DNA of 64,000 nt. Origin: Nakamurella endophytica. GTDB taxonomy: Bacteria > Actinomycetota > Actinomycetes > Mycobacteriales > Nakamurellaceae. The stretch covers positions 1 through 64,000 of the forward strand of contig NZ_BMNA01000014.1 in NCBI RefSeq assembly GCF_014646215.1, written 5' to 3'. A program made the position numbers and the translations under genes. The notes beneath the pieces are model-generated. The model had not been told where the DNA came from and ran no database searches. It was given only the letters and a program-made list of their open reading frames with translations. Below are positions 55,313-64,000 of the stretch, piece by piece. Position 1 is the stretch's first letter. Each line of letters opens with the position of its first letter.

Positions 55313-56280
55313 CGGGTCACCTCCTGGGTCGGGGCGGCGTCCCCCGCCGCGGGTCCCGGCGTCTCCGGCGGCACCACGGCCAGCGGGACGGACGGGTCCG
55401 CGTCCAACCGCGGGACCGCGCCGAGCAGGCCCCGGGTGTACGGGTCGTGCGGCCGGGCGTAGACCTCGTCCACCGTCCCGCGTTCCACGACGCGGCCGGA
55501 GCGCAGCACCACGATGTCGTCGGCGAACCCGGCGACGATGCCCAGGTCGTGGGTGATGAGCACGACGGACATGCCGCGGTCGTCGGCGAGCCGCCGCAGC
55601 ACCGCCAGCACCTGCGCCTGGACCCGGACGTCCAGTGCCGTGGTCGGTTCGTCGGCGATCAGCACCTCGGGATCGGCGATCACCGCGATGGCGATCACGA
55701 CCCGCTGCCGCATGCCGCCGGAGAACTGGTGCGGGTAGTCGTCGAACCGCCGGGCCGCGTCCCGCACCCCCAGCTGGCCGAGCAGGTCGATGCCGCGCCG
55801 GCGGGCCTCCGCCCGGCTGACGCCACGGAACCGCAACGGCTGCATGATCTGCCAGCCGACGGTCATCACCGGGTTCAGGGCGGACAGCGGATCCTGGAAC
55901 ACCAGCCCGACCCGCGCGCCGCGGACGGTGCGCAGCCGGCGCCGCGGCAGCGCCAGGACGTCGGTGTCGCCGAGCAGCACGCGGCCGCTCACCCGCGCGT
56001 CCGGGTCCAGCCGGAGCACCGCCCGGGCGGTGACCGACTTGCCGGATCCCGACTCACCGACGACGGCCAGCGTCCGCCCCCGGCCCACGGACAGGTCGAC
56101 GCCGTGCACCACCTCGGCTGATCCGGAGGCCGACGGGTAGCTCACCCGCAGGTCCTGCACGGTGAGCGCGGGACGCTGCTGCGCCGGTCCGAACGGCGCG
56201 TCACCCGGTGCGGTGCCGGACGACGGGCGCAACGGGACGGCGGCCGGCGCCGCGCCCCCGGTCCCCCGACCGGCGGTCAC
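55309..56280 (-). CDS. Oligopeptide-type ABC ATPase (DppD/OppD-like)
   Basis: 323-aa ATPase with Walker [27 protein letters not shown], signature [14 protein letters not shown], Walker [13 protein letters not shown] and the C-terminal [18 protein letters not shown]. The GTG at 56280 overlaps the permease stop (GTGA), giving a 40-residue low-complexity lead before the ABC domain. Confidence 0.92.
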   Translation of the reverse strand: MTAGRGTGGAAPAAVPLRPSSGTAPGDAPFGPAQQRPALTVQDLRVSYPSASGSAEVVHGVDLSVGRGRTLAVVGESGSGKSVTARAVLRLDPDARVSGRVLLGDTDVLALPRRRLRTVRGARVGLVFQDPLSALNPVMTVGWQIMQPLRFRGVSRAEARRRGIDLLGQLGVRDAARRFDDYPHQFSGGMRQRVVIAIAVIADPEVLIADEPTTALDVRVQAQVLAVLRRLADDRGMSVVLITHDLGIVAGFADDIVVLRSGRVVERGTVDEVYARPHDPYTRGLLGAVPRLDADPSVPLAVVPPETPGPAAGDAAPTQEVTR

Positions 56281-57194
56281 CGGGACCACCGCACGGTCGG
56301 ATCGGTCCGCACCCGCAGCCAGTCCCCGGCCAGGTTGAACGCCACCGCGGTGACGGCGATGGCCAGGCCCGGGAAGAGCAGCGCCCACCAGGCCGTGCTG
56401 ATGTCGTCCACCGCCGCGGCGATCATCGCCCCCCACTCGGCGGCGGGCACCTGGGCGCCGACCCCGACGAACGACAGGCCGGAGATGACCAGCATGACCG
56501 CGGCGACGTCCAGGGTGACCTGCACGAGCATCACCGGCACCACGGTGGGCAGCAGGTGCCGCACGACCACCCGGACCGGGCCGGCACCGATCGACCGTGC
56601 CGCCTCGACGTACTCGGCGTCGCGGTGCTGCCGGACCACCGTCCGGACCAGCCGGGCGTACCCCGGCCACCAGGTCAGGCACATGGCGACCACCGCCGAC
56701 GTCAGGCTGGGCCCCAGCGACGCGGCCAGCCCCAGCGCCAGCACGATGGACGGCAGCGACAGCCCGATGTCGCAGATCCGCATCAGCACCTCGTCGACCA
56801 CCCGGCCGCCCAGGGCCGCGGCCGTGCCGATCAGGACGCCCAGCACCGTCGCCACCACCAGCACGATCACGGTGGCCAGCAGCGTCTCCCGGGCGCCGGT
56901 CAGCACCCGGGAGAACACGTCGCGGCCGTTGACGTCGGTACCGAACAGGTGCGCCGCGCTCGGCGGCAGCAGCGACTGGCCGAGGTCGACGCGGTAGGGG
57001 TTCTGCGGTGCGATCCACGGACCGACGACCGCCAGCACCACCATCACCAGCGCGACGACGACGGCCACCCGCTCCAGGACCGATCCGGCCGGGCCGCGGC
57101 GCGGTCGCCGGCGGGCGAACCAGGGTCCGCGCAGCCCTCCGGGTCGCCCGTCGGCCGAGCCGGCCACGGCGGACCGCCGGGTCGGCGCGGTCAC
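56277..57194 (-). CDS. Peptide/nickel-type ABC permease (DppC-like)
   Basis: 305-aa permease, about six TM segments, with LFGTDVNGRDVFSRVLTGAR and the coupling segment EYVEAARSIGAGPVRVVVRH typical of DppC. GTG at 57194 overlaps the DppB stop. Basic N-terminal 30 residues precede TM1. Confidence 0.92.
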   Translation of the reverse strand: MTAPTRRSAVAGSADGRPGGLRGPWFARRRPRRGPAGSVLERVAVVVALVMVVLAVVGPWIAPQNPYRVDLGQSLLPPSAAHLFGTDVNGRDVFSRVLTGARETLLATVIVLVVATVLGVLIGTAAALGGRVVDEVLMRICDIGLSLPSIVLALGLAASLGPSLTSAVVAMCLTWWPGYARLVRTVVRQHRDAEYVEAARSIGAGPVRVVVRHLLPTVVPVMLVQVTLDVAAVMLVISGLSFVGVGAQVPAAEWGAMIAAAVDDISTAWWALLFPGLAIAVTAVAFNLAGDWLRVRTDPTVRWSR

Positions 57195-58342
57195 CGCTGC
57201 ACCCCGGCGACCGGGACCGGCGCCGCCGCGGCGTTGTCGGCCCCTGCCTCGACGTCGGGCGCCGACGGGTCGGTCACCCCGGCCGGACCGACGGCCAGGT
57301 CCGGCCGGCCACCCACCGACAGCCCGGACACCGCCCGGCCTCCGCCGCGCAGCCGCGGATCCAGCGCCGGCTGCAGCAGGTCGACGACGACGTTCGCGAC
57401 GATGAACACGACGCCGATCGCCAGCACGCTGCCGATCACGGCGTAGAGGTCGTTCTGCAGCACGGCGTTCACGGTGTAGGCGCCGATGCCGCCGCGGTTG
57501 AACGTCGACTCGACCAGCACCGTCGCGCCCAGCATCCAGCCCAGCTGCATGCCGACGATGGTGATGATCGGGCCGAGCGCGTTGCGCAGCGCGTGCCGGA
57601 CCACCACCCGCCACTCCCCCGCACCGGTGGCGCGGGCCAGCTGGACGAAGTCGGCGTCCAGCACCGAGATCATCGAGGACCGCACGGTGCGCGCGACGAC
57701 CGCGATGAACGGCGCGGCCAGGGTCACCGCCGGCAGCACCAGGTGCGCCAGCGCGTTGCCGAAGGTCGCCCACCGCCCGGTGACCAGGGCGTCGAAGGTG
57801 ACCATCCCGGTGAGGTCGTCGACCCGGTAGCCGTAGGTCAGCCGGCCGGACAGCGGCAACCAGTGCAACCGGTCCGACAGCACCAGCTGCAGGATCAGGC
57901 CCAACCAGAACGCTGGGACGGCCGCGCCGAGCAGCACGACCACCCGCGTCAGGCCGTCGGCCCAGCGGCCCCTGCGGTAGGCCGCGAGCACCCCGAGCGG
58001 CACGCCGATGACGAGGTTCAGGAGCATGGCGGCGAGCACCAGCTCCAGCGAGACCGGCAGCACCTCGCCGAGGTCCGCCAGCACCGGCCGGTGGGTGACC
58101 ACCGAGGTGCCCAGGTCGCCGTGCAGCAGCCGCCCGGCGTAGCGCAGGAACTGGCGCCACACCGGCTGGTCCAGGCCCAGCTGGCTCGCCACCGCGGCGA
58201 TCTGCTCGGGGCTGGCGTTCCGGCCGGCGGCCGCCCGCGCCGGGTCGCCGGGCAGCACCTGGGTCATCAGGAAGGCGATCACCACCAGCCCGGCGAAGAC
58301 CAGCACCATCAGCCCGAGCCGGCGCAGCACGACAGCGAGCAC
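57191..58342 (-). CDS. Peptide/nickel-type ABC permease (DppB-like)
   Basis: 383-aa permease with DppB landmarks FLMTQVLPGDPARA, LGLDQPVWRQFLRYAGRLLHGDLGTS (split over the periplasmic loop) and coupling loop DADFVQLARATGAGEWRVVV. The GTG at 58342 follows AGGAGG. The C-terminal 45 residues are an extra hydrophilic tail. A hairpin separates it from the binding-protein gene. Confidence 0.92.
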   Translation of the reverse strand: MLAVVLRRLGLMVLVFAGLVVIAFLMTQVLPGDPARAAAGRNASPEQIAAVASQLGLDQPVWRQFLRYAGRLLHGDLGTSVVTHRPVLADLGEVLPVSLELVLAAMLLNLVIGVPLGVLAAYRRGRWADGLTRVVVLLGAAVPAFWLGLILQLVLSDRLHWLPLSGRLTYGYRVDDLTGMVTFDALVTGRWATFGNALAHLVLPAVTLAAPFIAVVARTVRSSMISVLDADFVQLARATGAGEWRVVVRHALRNALGPIITIVGMQLGWMLGATVLVESTFNRGGIGAYTVNAVLQNDLYAVIGSVLAIGVVFIVANVVVDLLQPALDPRLRGGGRAVSGLSVGGRPDLAVGPAGVTDPSAPDVEAGADNAAAAPVPVAGVQR

Positions 58343-58398
58343 TCCACACCTCCTGACGGTCGGGGTCGGTCGGCCGCGCCGGGACGCGACAGCCGGGG

Positions 58399-58438
58399 GC
58401 GGGTGGGCCGGGTCGAGGGGAACCCACGGCCCACCCGC
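58399..58438 (-). terminator. Intra-operon hairpin after the DppA-like gene
   Basis: GCGGGTGGGCCG and CGGCCCACCCGC form a perfect 12-bp stem (58399-58410, 58427-58438) just past the dppA stop. It probably attenuates transcription into the permeases, or protects dppA mRNA. Confidence 0.78.
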
Positions 58439-58443
58439 GTCTG

Positions 58444-60183
58444 TCAGCTGACCGAGATGGCGTAGACGTCGACGGTCTGGTGGTGCGACGCCCGGTAGGT
58501 GAACCCGGACAGCCGGGCGTTGTAGACGGCGACGGCCTTGGGGTTGGACATGTTCACCGCCAGCGCGTCGTCCATCACCTGTTGCTGTGCCTGCGTGTAC
58601 AGCTGGCACCGCTGCGACTCGTCCGTCAGCTGCTGCGCCTTCTCGACCAGCGCGTCGTAGTTCTTGTCCGAGAAACCGCCCCAGTTCTGGCCGCCGCCGA
58701 TGAACTTCGAGTCGTAGTTCACGTACATCACCGCATCGGCGTCCGGGTAGGCCGGGAAGGCGTAGATCATCCCCAGGTCCGGCGTCGTCTCCGGCTTGGC
58801 CACCAGCTCGGCGTACTGCGGGTAGGTGATCGCCTGCAGGTCGAGCGTCACGCCGATGTCCGCGAGGTTGGAATGCAGCAGCGCCGCGGCCTGCTCCATC
58901 TCCGCGGTGGCCTTGAGGTAGGTCATCGTCAGGTGCACACCGGACAGGCCGGCGTCGGCCAGCAGCTTCTTGGCCTTGGCCGGGTCGTACGTCGGCTGGT
59001 CCAGATCCTTGTCGGCGCAGCTCATCCCCGACGCCATCGGCCCGACGACCCGCTGCCCCGCACCCTTGAGGATCTTGTCGATGTGCTGCTGGTAGTTGTA
59101 CGAGTACTCGATCGCCTGGCGCAGCGCCTTGTTCTGCAGCTTGCTGCCCGGATACATGTTGAAGAAGACCGACAGCACCACGTTCGTCGGTGCCTGGTCC
59201 ACCTTGAACTGCGAGTCGGCGGCGAAGGACGCCCAGTCGTTCGGTGCGATGTCCATCGCCACGTCCACGTCGCCGTTGCGCAGCGAGGACTTCTGCGTCG
59301 ACGCCTCGGAGATGTAGCGGAACACCACATCCTTGGCCTGGCCGGTGAAGCCGCGGAAGTAGCCGTCGAAGCGGGTGAACTCGGCCTGCTGGCCGTTGGT
59401 GTACTTGACCAGGCTGTACGGTCCGGAACCGGCGTCGTTGGTGGCCAGCCACTTCTGCCCGTCGTCGGAGCCGGCGTTCTTGGTGACCAGCGCCGAGTTC
59501 ACGATGTACACCCGGGTCAGCGCGGACAGGAACGGCGCGTACGGGGCCTTGAGCGTGATGGCGACCTGATCGTCCGCGACCGCCTTGCTGCTGGCGTACG
59601 CCGTGGTGAACGACGCGACGCCGATGCCGAGCTTCTTGATGCGGTCGAGGGTGAACACCACGTCCTTGGCCGTCAGTGCCGTCCCGTCGTGGAACTTCAC
59701 CCCGGGCTTGAGGTCGACCGTGACGGTGGTGCCCTTGCTGTCGACCTTCCAGCCCGACGCCAGGATGCCGGCGAGCTTGCCGGAGGAGTCGTAGCTGAGC
59801 AGGGTGTCGTACGCCGGGATGACCACCTCGTCGACGGTCGAGTTGTCCGCCTGCACCGGGTCGAACGTCGCCGGGATCTCGTTCTCCGCGATGATCAACG
59901 TGTTGGCCCTGGGATCGGTCGGGCCGGCGGGCGCTGCCGTGGAGCCGGTGGATCCGGCCGGGGCGGAGCCGGCCGTGGTGCCGCCGCCGGAGGCACCGCC
60001 CCCGGCGGTCGCGGCCGCGGCCGACGACGAGGACCCGGCGGACGAGGACAGCGGGGCGCCGCTGTCACTGCCGCAGGCGGACAGCAGCAGGGCGGCCGCC
60101 GTGCCGGTGGCGACCAGCAGGCCGGGGCGGGACCGGCGGGCGGAGGACCGCCGGGGCCGGTCGTGCGGGTGGTGGAGCGGCAT
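58444..60183 (-). CDS. Peptide-type ABC substrate-binding lipoprotein (DppA-like, family 5)
   Basis: 579-aa family-5 binding protein. Lipobox LLSAC (Cys37), an Ala/Ser/Gly linker to about residue 95, then the SBP_bac_5 fold (IPATFDPVQADNSTVDEVV, VKFHDGTALTAKDVVFTLDR, NDAGSGPYSLVKY). Family-5 proteins carry peptides, nickel complexes, opines and other polar ligands. Its position between hyuB and the permeases suggests a hydantoin-, ureide- or N-acyl-amino-acid-like ligand. The start is ATG with AAAGG upstream. Confidence 0.92.
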   Translation of the reverse strand: MPLHHPHDRPRRSSARRSRPGLLVATGTAAALLLSACGSDSGAPLSSSAGSSSSAAAATAGGGASGGGTTAGSAPAGSTGSTAAPAGPTDPRANTLIIAENEIPATFDPVQADNSTVDEVVIPAYDTLLSYDSSGKLAGILASGWKVDSKGTTVTVDLKPGVKFHDGTALTAKDVVFTLDRIKKLGIGVASFTTAYASSKAVADDQVAITLKAPYAPFLSALTRVYIVNSALVTKNAGSDDGQKWLATNDAGSGPYSLVKYTNGQQAEFTRFDGYFRGFTGQAKDVVFRYISEASTQKSSLRNGDVDVAMDIAPNDWASFAADSQFKVDQAPTNVVLSVFFNMYPGSKLQNKALRQAIEYSYNYQQHIDKILKGAGQRVVGPMASGMSCADKDLDQPTYDPAKAKKLLADAGLSGVHLTMTYLKATAEMEQAAALLHSNLADIGVTLDLQAITYPQYAELVAKPETTPDLGMIYAFPAYPDADAVMYVNYDSKFIGGGQNWGGFSDKNYDALVEKAQQLTDESQRCQLYTQAQQQVMDDALAVNMSNPKAVAVYNARLSGFTYRASHHQTVDVYAISVS

Positions 60184-60220
60184 CGCGGGACACCTTTCGA
60201 CGGAGGTCGGTGACGAGTGG

Positions 60221-60256
60221 TCCGGGTGGAGGTCCGGATGGGGGTCCGGGTGGGTA
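60221..60256. repeat. 12-bp imperfect repeat between hyuB and dppA
   Basis: Three imperfect copies of TCCGGGTGGGGG (60221-60232, 60233-60244, 60245-60256) fill the 77-bp gap and end at the hyuB stop. Confidence 0.7.
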
Positions 60257-60260
60257 CCGG

Positions 60261-62078
60261 TCAGGACCCTGAGGACTCGACCGGCGCCGGGTCGGCGCCG
60301 GATCGGGGAGCGGCGTCGTCGCCGCGCTGCCGGGCCTGCCGCGCAGCGGTCGGCTCCCACCGGCCGTCGGCGTGCACCCGCAGCCCGTAGTCGCGTTCTG
60401 CGGCAGCGGGTGTCACGTAGCCCTCGGCGACATCGGCCACCACGGCGGCCGGGTCGCGGTCCAGCGGGTCGCCGTGGCCGCCGCCGCCGGCGGTGCGGTT
60501 GACGAAGCGGTCCCCGGCCGCCATCGCGGCCCGGTACATCCCGACGACGACCTCGCGGTCCGTGCCGGGCCAGATCGTCATGGCGCTGGGCCGGGGCTCG
60601 CGGCCGCCGTCCAGCGCCCACGGCGGGGTCTTGCTGCGCTTCTTCATCGACAGCACCTCGCCGGGCTCGGTGTACCGGACCTCGCGCAGCACGCCGACAC
60701 CGCCGCGATGGCGGCCGGGGCCGCCGGAGTCCGGGATCAGTTCCAGCCGCTCGTGCAGCAGCGCGGCCTTGTGCTCGAGCACCTCGACCGGGGTGTTCCG
60801 GACGGTGGTCTGGCTCGGGTGCTGCTGGGCGTTGCCGCCGTCGTGGTCCTGCGTGGCGCCCCAGCCGATGCCCTCGTTGTTGCTGACCACGTAGTCCGCG
60901 CCGGTCCGGGAATCGCGGCCGAGCGCCATGAATCCCGGCTCGTCGCCGCCGGACGACGCCGGGATCGACCGGATCGCCGCGGCGAGCGCCTTGTGCATGA
61001 GCTCGAACGCCACGATGGCGCTCCACTGGGTGAAGGTGGCCGAGGGATACCGGGCGTCGAAGATCGAGCCCGGGTCGGTGACCACCTCCAGCGGCCGGAA
61101 GTGGCCGGCGTTGGTGGGCACGCTGCCGGTGGTCAGCTCCTTGAAGATGGCCTTGGCGATCCCCAGCGTCGACCCGATCGGCAGGTTCACCGGACCGGCG
61201 ACCGCGGGCGAGGAACCCCGGAAGTCGGCGACCATCCGGTCGCCGTCCACGGTGACCGTGACCCGGATCGGGATGAGATCGTCGGTGACGTAGTCGTCGT
61301 CGATCCAGTCGTCGGCGGTCCAGCTGCCGTCCGGCAGGGCGGCCACCGCGCGCCGGGCCTGCGCCTCGCCGTGCTCGATCACCCGCCGGACGGCGTGCAC
61401 CACCGTCCCGTACCCGAACTTGTCCCAGACCTCGGCCAGCCGGGCCTCGCCGGTGCGCAGCGCGGCCAGCTGGGCGTTGAAGTCGCCCAGCGTCAGGTCC
61501 GGCAGCCGCGAGTTGAACCGGATGAGCTCCAGGACGTCCCGGACCGGTTCGCCGCCGGCCACCACCCGGGTGCCGGGGAAGATCAACCCCTCCTGGTGCA
61601 TGTCGGTCGAGTCCAGGACGTAGCCGGCGTCCTTGGCGCCCAGGTCCATCCAGTGCGCCCGGACAGCCAGGTAGGCCGCCGGGCCGGTGACGTCGGGGTG
61701 GAACACCGGGGCGAACAGCATGGCGTCGTAGGAGTGGGCGCCGCTCCAGTAGGGGTAGTTCAGCAGGTACACATCGCCCGGCGCCATCCGCTCCGGACCG
61801 ACGTAGTCGGTGCCCTTGACGATCGCGTAGTCGTTGGCGCCGAGGAAGTGGGTGATCCCGGCCGCCTCCGCCATCAGCTCGAGATCGGCGGTGTACAGCG
61901 AGATGCCGAAATCCAGCACGTCGTAGATGACGGGGTTGAAGGCGGAGCGGACCAGCGTCCGGCGCATCTGCTCGGCGACCGAGACGACGTAGTTGCGGAT
62001 CACCTCGACGGTGGCGCCGTCCAGCTCCGCCGCGCCGGCCGCCGCACCGGTGTCGCCCGTGGGCTGCCTGTCGGTCAC
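60261..62078 (-). CDS. hyuB: Hydantoinase/oxoprolinase B subunit
   Basis: 605-aa HyuB-family subunit of ATP-dependent cyclic amidases (N-methylhydantoinase, 5-oxoprolinase, and related carboxylases). Family blocks are visible: MRRTLVRSAFNPVIYDVLDF, DVYLLNYPYWSGAHSYDAML, HWMDLGAKDAGYV, IGWGATQDHDGGNAQQHPSQ, GGPGRHRGGVGVLREV and TAGGGGHGDPLDRDP. The C-terminal end (VTPAAAERDYGLRVHADGRW) is typical. GTG at 62078 overlaps the hyuA stop (GTGA), so the subunits are coupled. Confidence 0.94.
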   Translation of the reverse strand: MTDRQPTGDTGAAAGAAELDGATVEVIRNYVVSVAEQMRRTLVRSAFNPVIYDVLDFGISLYTADLELMAEAAGITHFLGANDYAIVKGTDYVGPERMAPGDVYLLNYPYWSGAHSYDAMLFAPVFHPDVTGPAAYLAVRAHWMDLGAKDAGYVLDSTDMHQEGLIFPGTRVVAGGEPVRDVLELIRFNSRLPDLTLGDFNAQLAALRTGEARLAEVWDKFGYGTVVHAVRRVIEHGEAQARRAVAALPDGSWTADDWIDDDYVTDDLIPIRVTVTVDGDRMVADFRGSSPAVAGPVNLPIGSTLGIAKAIFKELTTGSVPTNAGHFRPLEVVTDPGSIFDARYPSATFTQWSAIVAFELMHKALAAAIRSIPASSGGDEPGFMALGRDSRTGADYVVSNNEGIGWGATQDHDGGNAQQHPSQTTVRNTPVEVLEHKAALLHERLELIPDSGGPGRHRGGVGVLREVRYTEPGEVLSMKKRSKTPPWALDGGREPRPSAMTIWPGTDREVVVGMYRAAMAAGDRFVNRTAGGGGHGDPLDRDPAAVVADVAEGYVTPAAAERDYGLRVHADGRWEPTAARQARQRGDDAAPRSGADPAPVESSGS

Positions 62079-64000
62079 TGGTCCTCCCGGGTCCGCACGA
62101 ACAGGTGGCCGTACCGGTCCACCGTGAGCAGCTGGTCGCCGAAGACGACCGTCGTCGCCGTGCCCTCCTCGACCACCAGCGGCCCGGCGACCTGCTGGCC
62201 GGGCACCAGCGACTCGCGCAGGAACACCGCGGCGTCGACGGGTCCGCCGGCGGCCACGTCGTGGAACCGCCGGGTGCCGACCGGCTCCCCCGGCGTCCCG
62301 CCCGGCGGCAGCGGCTGCAACCCGGGTTTGGGCAGCTCGCCGGTGCCCAGCACCCGGACGGTCAGCACCTGCACCGCCTCCGGCATGGCGTGCCCGTAGC
62401 GGTGCCGGTGCAGGTCGTGGAACCGCTGCACCAGGTCCGCGCTGCGGTCGCCGGGGTGCAGCTCGACCGGCAGCGTGTGCTCCTGCCCGCGGTACCGGAC
62501 GTCCAGCGAGCGCACCGACCGGCGCTGCGCCGGCTTGACGCCCTGCTCGGAGAGCATCTGCTCGGCCCGGGAGGCCAGGTCGTCGAAGACCGGCCCGAGC
62601 CGCTCCAGGTACTTGTCGTCCAGCGGCTGCAGCGCGGTGGCGGCGAACTCGAACTGCAGGTCGCTGCGGAGCATGCCGAACGCCGAGAACGCCGCCGGCA
62701 CCTGCGGGATCACCGTCGTGGCGATGCCCATCTCCCGCGCCAGCATGGCGGCGAGCAGGCCGCCGGCGCCGCCGAAGCTGAGCAGCGCGAACTCGCGCGG
62801 ATCCAGGCCACGCTCGACGGTGATCTCGCGCAGCGCACCGACCGACCGGGCGAGCAGCACCCGGAAGACGCTGGCCGCGGCGTCCTGCACGGTCATACCG
62901 AGCGGCCGGGCGATGCGCTCCTCCACGGCGGCCGCGGCGGCCGCCGTGTCGATCTCCATGGCGCCGGCGAGGAAGTGCGCAGGATCCAGGTACCCGAGCA
63001 CGAGCGCCGCATCGGTGAGCGTCGGCTCGGTGCCGCCGCGGCCGTAGGCCACCGGCCCGGGCACCGCGCCGGCGCTGCGCGGGCCCACCTTGAGCAGGCC
63101 GTCGTCGACCCAGGCGATGGACCCGCCGCCGGCGCCGACGGTGCGGATGTCGAAGATCGGCACCTGCAGTGGGAACCCGTCGATCGCGGCCTCGTGGACC
63201 TCGGTGGGCCGGCCGTCGAGCACCACGCAGGCGTCCACGCTGGTGCCGCCGACGTCGAACGAGAGCACCTTGGGCAGCCCGAGCTCGGTGGCCAGGAACG
63301 ACGCGCCGACCACGCCGCCGGCCGGCCCGGACAGGACCGTGGTCAGCGGCGCGGTGCGGGCGACGGACGACGTCATGGCGCCCCCGCCGGACCGCATGAT
63401 GTGCAGCGGGTGGCCGAGACCGGCGTCGGCCAGCTCGGACTCGAGCCGGCCCAGGTAGTCCGACAGCACCGGCCGGATGTAGGCGTCGAGCACCACGGTG
63501 CAGGTCCGCTCGTACTCGCGGTACTCCCGGGTGATGTCCGACGAGACCGCCACCGCCACGCCGGGGTAGGCCTCGCGCAGCAGCGCGCCGGCCCGGCGCT
63601 CGTGCGCCGGGTTGGCGTAGGAGTGCAGGAAGCACACGGCGATCGAGCGCAGGCCCGCGTCCTCGACCAGCACCCGTCCGGCCTCGAGGACCGCGTCCTC
63701 GTCCAGCGGCAGAAGTTCGCGGCCCTGCGCGTCCATCCGCCCCGGGACGCCGAGCCGGTGCCGCCGCGGCACCAGCGGCGGCGGCGCCGCGTAGGAGAAG
63801 TCGTACATGTGGCTGGCCGGGATGGCGGCGCGGGCGATCTCCAGCAGGTCGCGGAAACCCTCGTTGGTGATGATGCCGACGTCGGCGCCGGCCCGCTGCA
63901 GGATGGCGTTCAGCCCCAGGGTGGTGCCGTGGGCGAAGGCGCCGACCTCGTCCAGCCGCGGGTGCAGGTCGGCCACCGCCGCCACCACACCCCGTGCCGG
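62075..64000 (-). CDS. hyuA: Hydantoinase/oxoprolinase A subunit (N-terminus beyond the window)
   Basis: 642 residues are visible and the frame runs off the window end, so about 50-70 N-terminal residues (with the first phosphate-binding DxGGTFTD motif) are missing. Visible blocks are AHGTTLGLNAILQR, ITNEGFRDLLEIAR, CFLHSYANPAHERRA, MRSGGGAMT, LSGPAGGVVGA and the second phosphate motif SFDVGGTSVDACVV of this actin/Hsp70-fold ATPase subunit. It partners HyuB. Its promoter lies outside the window. Confidence 0.94.
   Translation of the reverse strand, partial: PARGVVAAVADLHPRLDEVGAFAHGTTLGLNAILQRAGADVGIITNEGFRDLLEIARAAIPASHMYDFSYAAPPPLVPRRHRLGVPGRMDAQGRELLPLDEDAVLEAGRVLVEDAGLRSIAVCFLHSYANPAHERRAGALLREAYPGVAVAVSSDITREYREYERTCTVVLDAYIRPVLSDYLGRLESELADAGLGHPLHIMRSGGGAMTSSVARTAPLTTVLSGPAGGVVGASFLATELGLPKVLSFDVGGTSVDACVVLDGRPTEVHEAAIDGFPLQVPIFDIRTVGAGGGSIAWVDDGLLKVGPRSAGAVPGPVAYGRGGTEPTLTDAALVLGYLDPAHFLAGAMEIDTAAAAAAVEERIARPLGMTVQDAAASVFRVLLARSVGALREITVERGLDPREFALLSFGGAGGLLAAMLAREMGIATTVIPQVPAAFSAFGMLRSDLQFEFAATALQPLDDKYLERLGPVFDDLASRAEQMLSEQGVKPAQRRSVRSLDVRYRGQEHTLPVELHPGDRSADLVQRFHDLHRHRYGHAMPEAVQVLTVRVLGTGELPKPGLQPLPPGGTPGEPVGTRRFHDVAAGGPVDAAVFLRESLVPGQQVAGPLVVEEGTATTVVFGDQLLTVDRYGHLFVRTREDQ

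Overview
The window is chromosomal DNA from a very GC-rich actinobacterium. The evidence is strong third-position G/C bias, frequent GTG starts, many 4-bp ATGA/GTGA stop-start overlaps, a mycothiol glycosyltransferase (MshA), a SenX3-RegX3 pair, a fused trehalose-6-phosphate synthase/phosphatase, an F420-type luciferase-like oxidoreductase, and actinobacterial-type LexA, IdeR and Zur boxes. The order murB, L,D-transpeptidase, mshA, ybjN, gpm, senX3, regX3 resembles the Mycobacterium Rv0482-Rv0491 neighbourhood. Long Ser/Ala-rich linkers on the lipoproteins would fit Nakamurella-like lineages, but that placement is a guess. I recognised no tRNA, rRNA, insertion sequence, prophage or CRISPR array.

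Layout. (1) 1-5.4 kb: an XRE regulator, then the efeU-efeO-efeB iron importer (minus strand) behind a promoter carrying an IdeR/DtxR-type iron box. (2) 5.4-11.2 kb: peptide deformylase, fused OtsA-OtsB, a LacI-family regulator and a divergent MsiK/MsmK-like sugar ABC ATPase, with an operator-like palindrome between the last two. (3) 11.2-14.2 kb: a three-gene zinc/manganese ABC importer with a Zur-like box. (4) 14.4-17.7 kb: a tyrosine phosphatase convergent with rlmB and cysS. (5) 17.9-23.4 kb: a carbohydrate ABC importer with no ATPase of its own, a SIS-domain isomerase and a TIM-barrel isomerase/epimerase. (6) 23.4-24.1 kb: two small orphan genes around a perfect SOS box. (7) 24.1-33.3 kb: regX3, senX3, gpm, a DUF4349 lipoprotein, ybjN, mshA, an L,D-transpeptidase and murB. 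(8) 33.4-42.6 kb: DUF2505, purU, PAC2, a K+ channel, a methyltransferase, a GGDEF-EAL protein with a STAS-like partner, a cation-efflux protein and a SigF/SigB-type sigma factor. (9) 43.0-50.8 kb: a GH1-family protein whose active site is eroded, an inositol-monophosphatase-like gene at the end of a four-gene ABC importer operon, and an LLM oxidoreductase. (10) 51.0-64.0 kb: a long minus-strand catabolic run, hyuA-hyuB (hydantoinase/oxoprolinase type), dppABCDF, an allophanate-hydrolase-C-like protein, a dihydropyrimidinase-type cyclic amidohydrolase, a YbaK-type deacylase and a GNAT enzyme.

Themes. Metal supply is prominent and carries recognisable IdeR-like and Zur-like operators. Sugar import appears split between distant loci sharing one ATPase. 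Several genes contain in-frame microsatellite-like repeats (9-bp units in the GGDEF protein and the phosphatase, 7-bp units in the murB tail, 6-bp units in otsA, a 27-bp duplication in the GH1 gene). Solute-binding-protein genes are followed by strong hairpins inside their operons.

Best candidates for something undescribed: the 84-aa gene with a LexA box in its promoter and apparently leaderless start (23.84-24.13 kb), the GH1 pseudoenzyme (43.0-44.3 kb), the EfeU protein with an added extracytoplasmic domain (3.5-5.2 kb), and the transport-linked hydantoinase run (52.4-64 kb).
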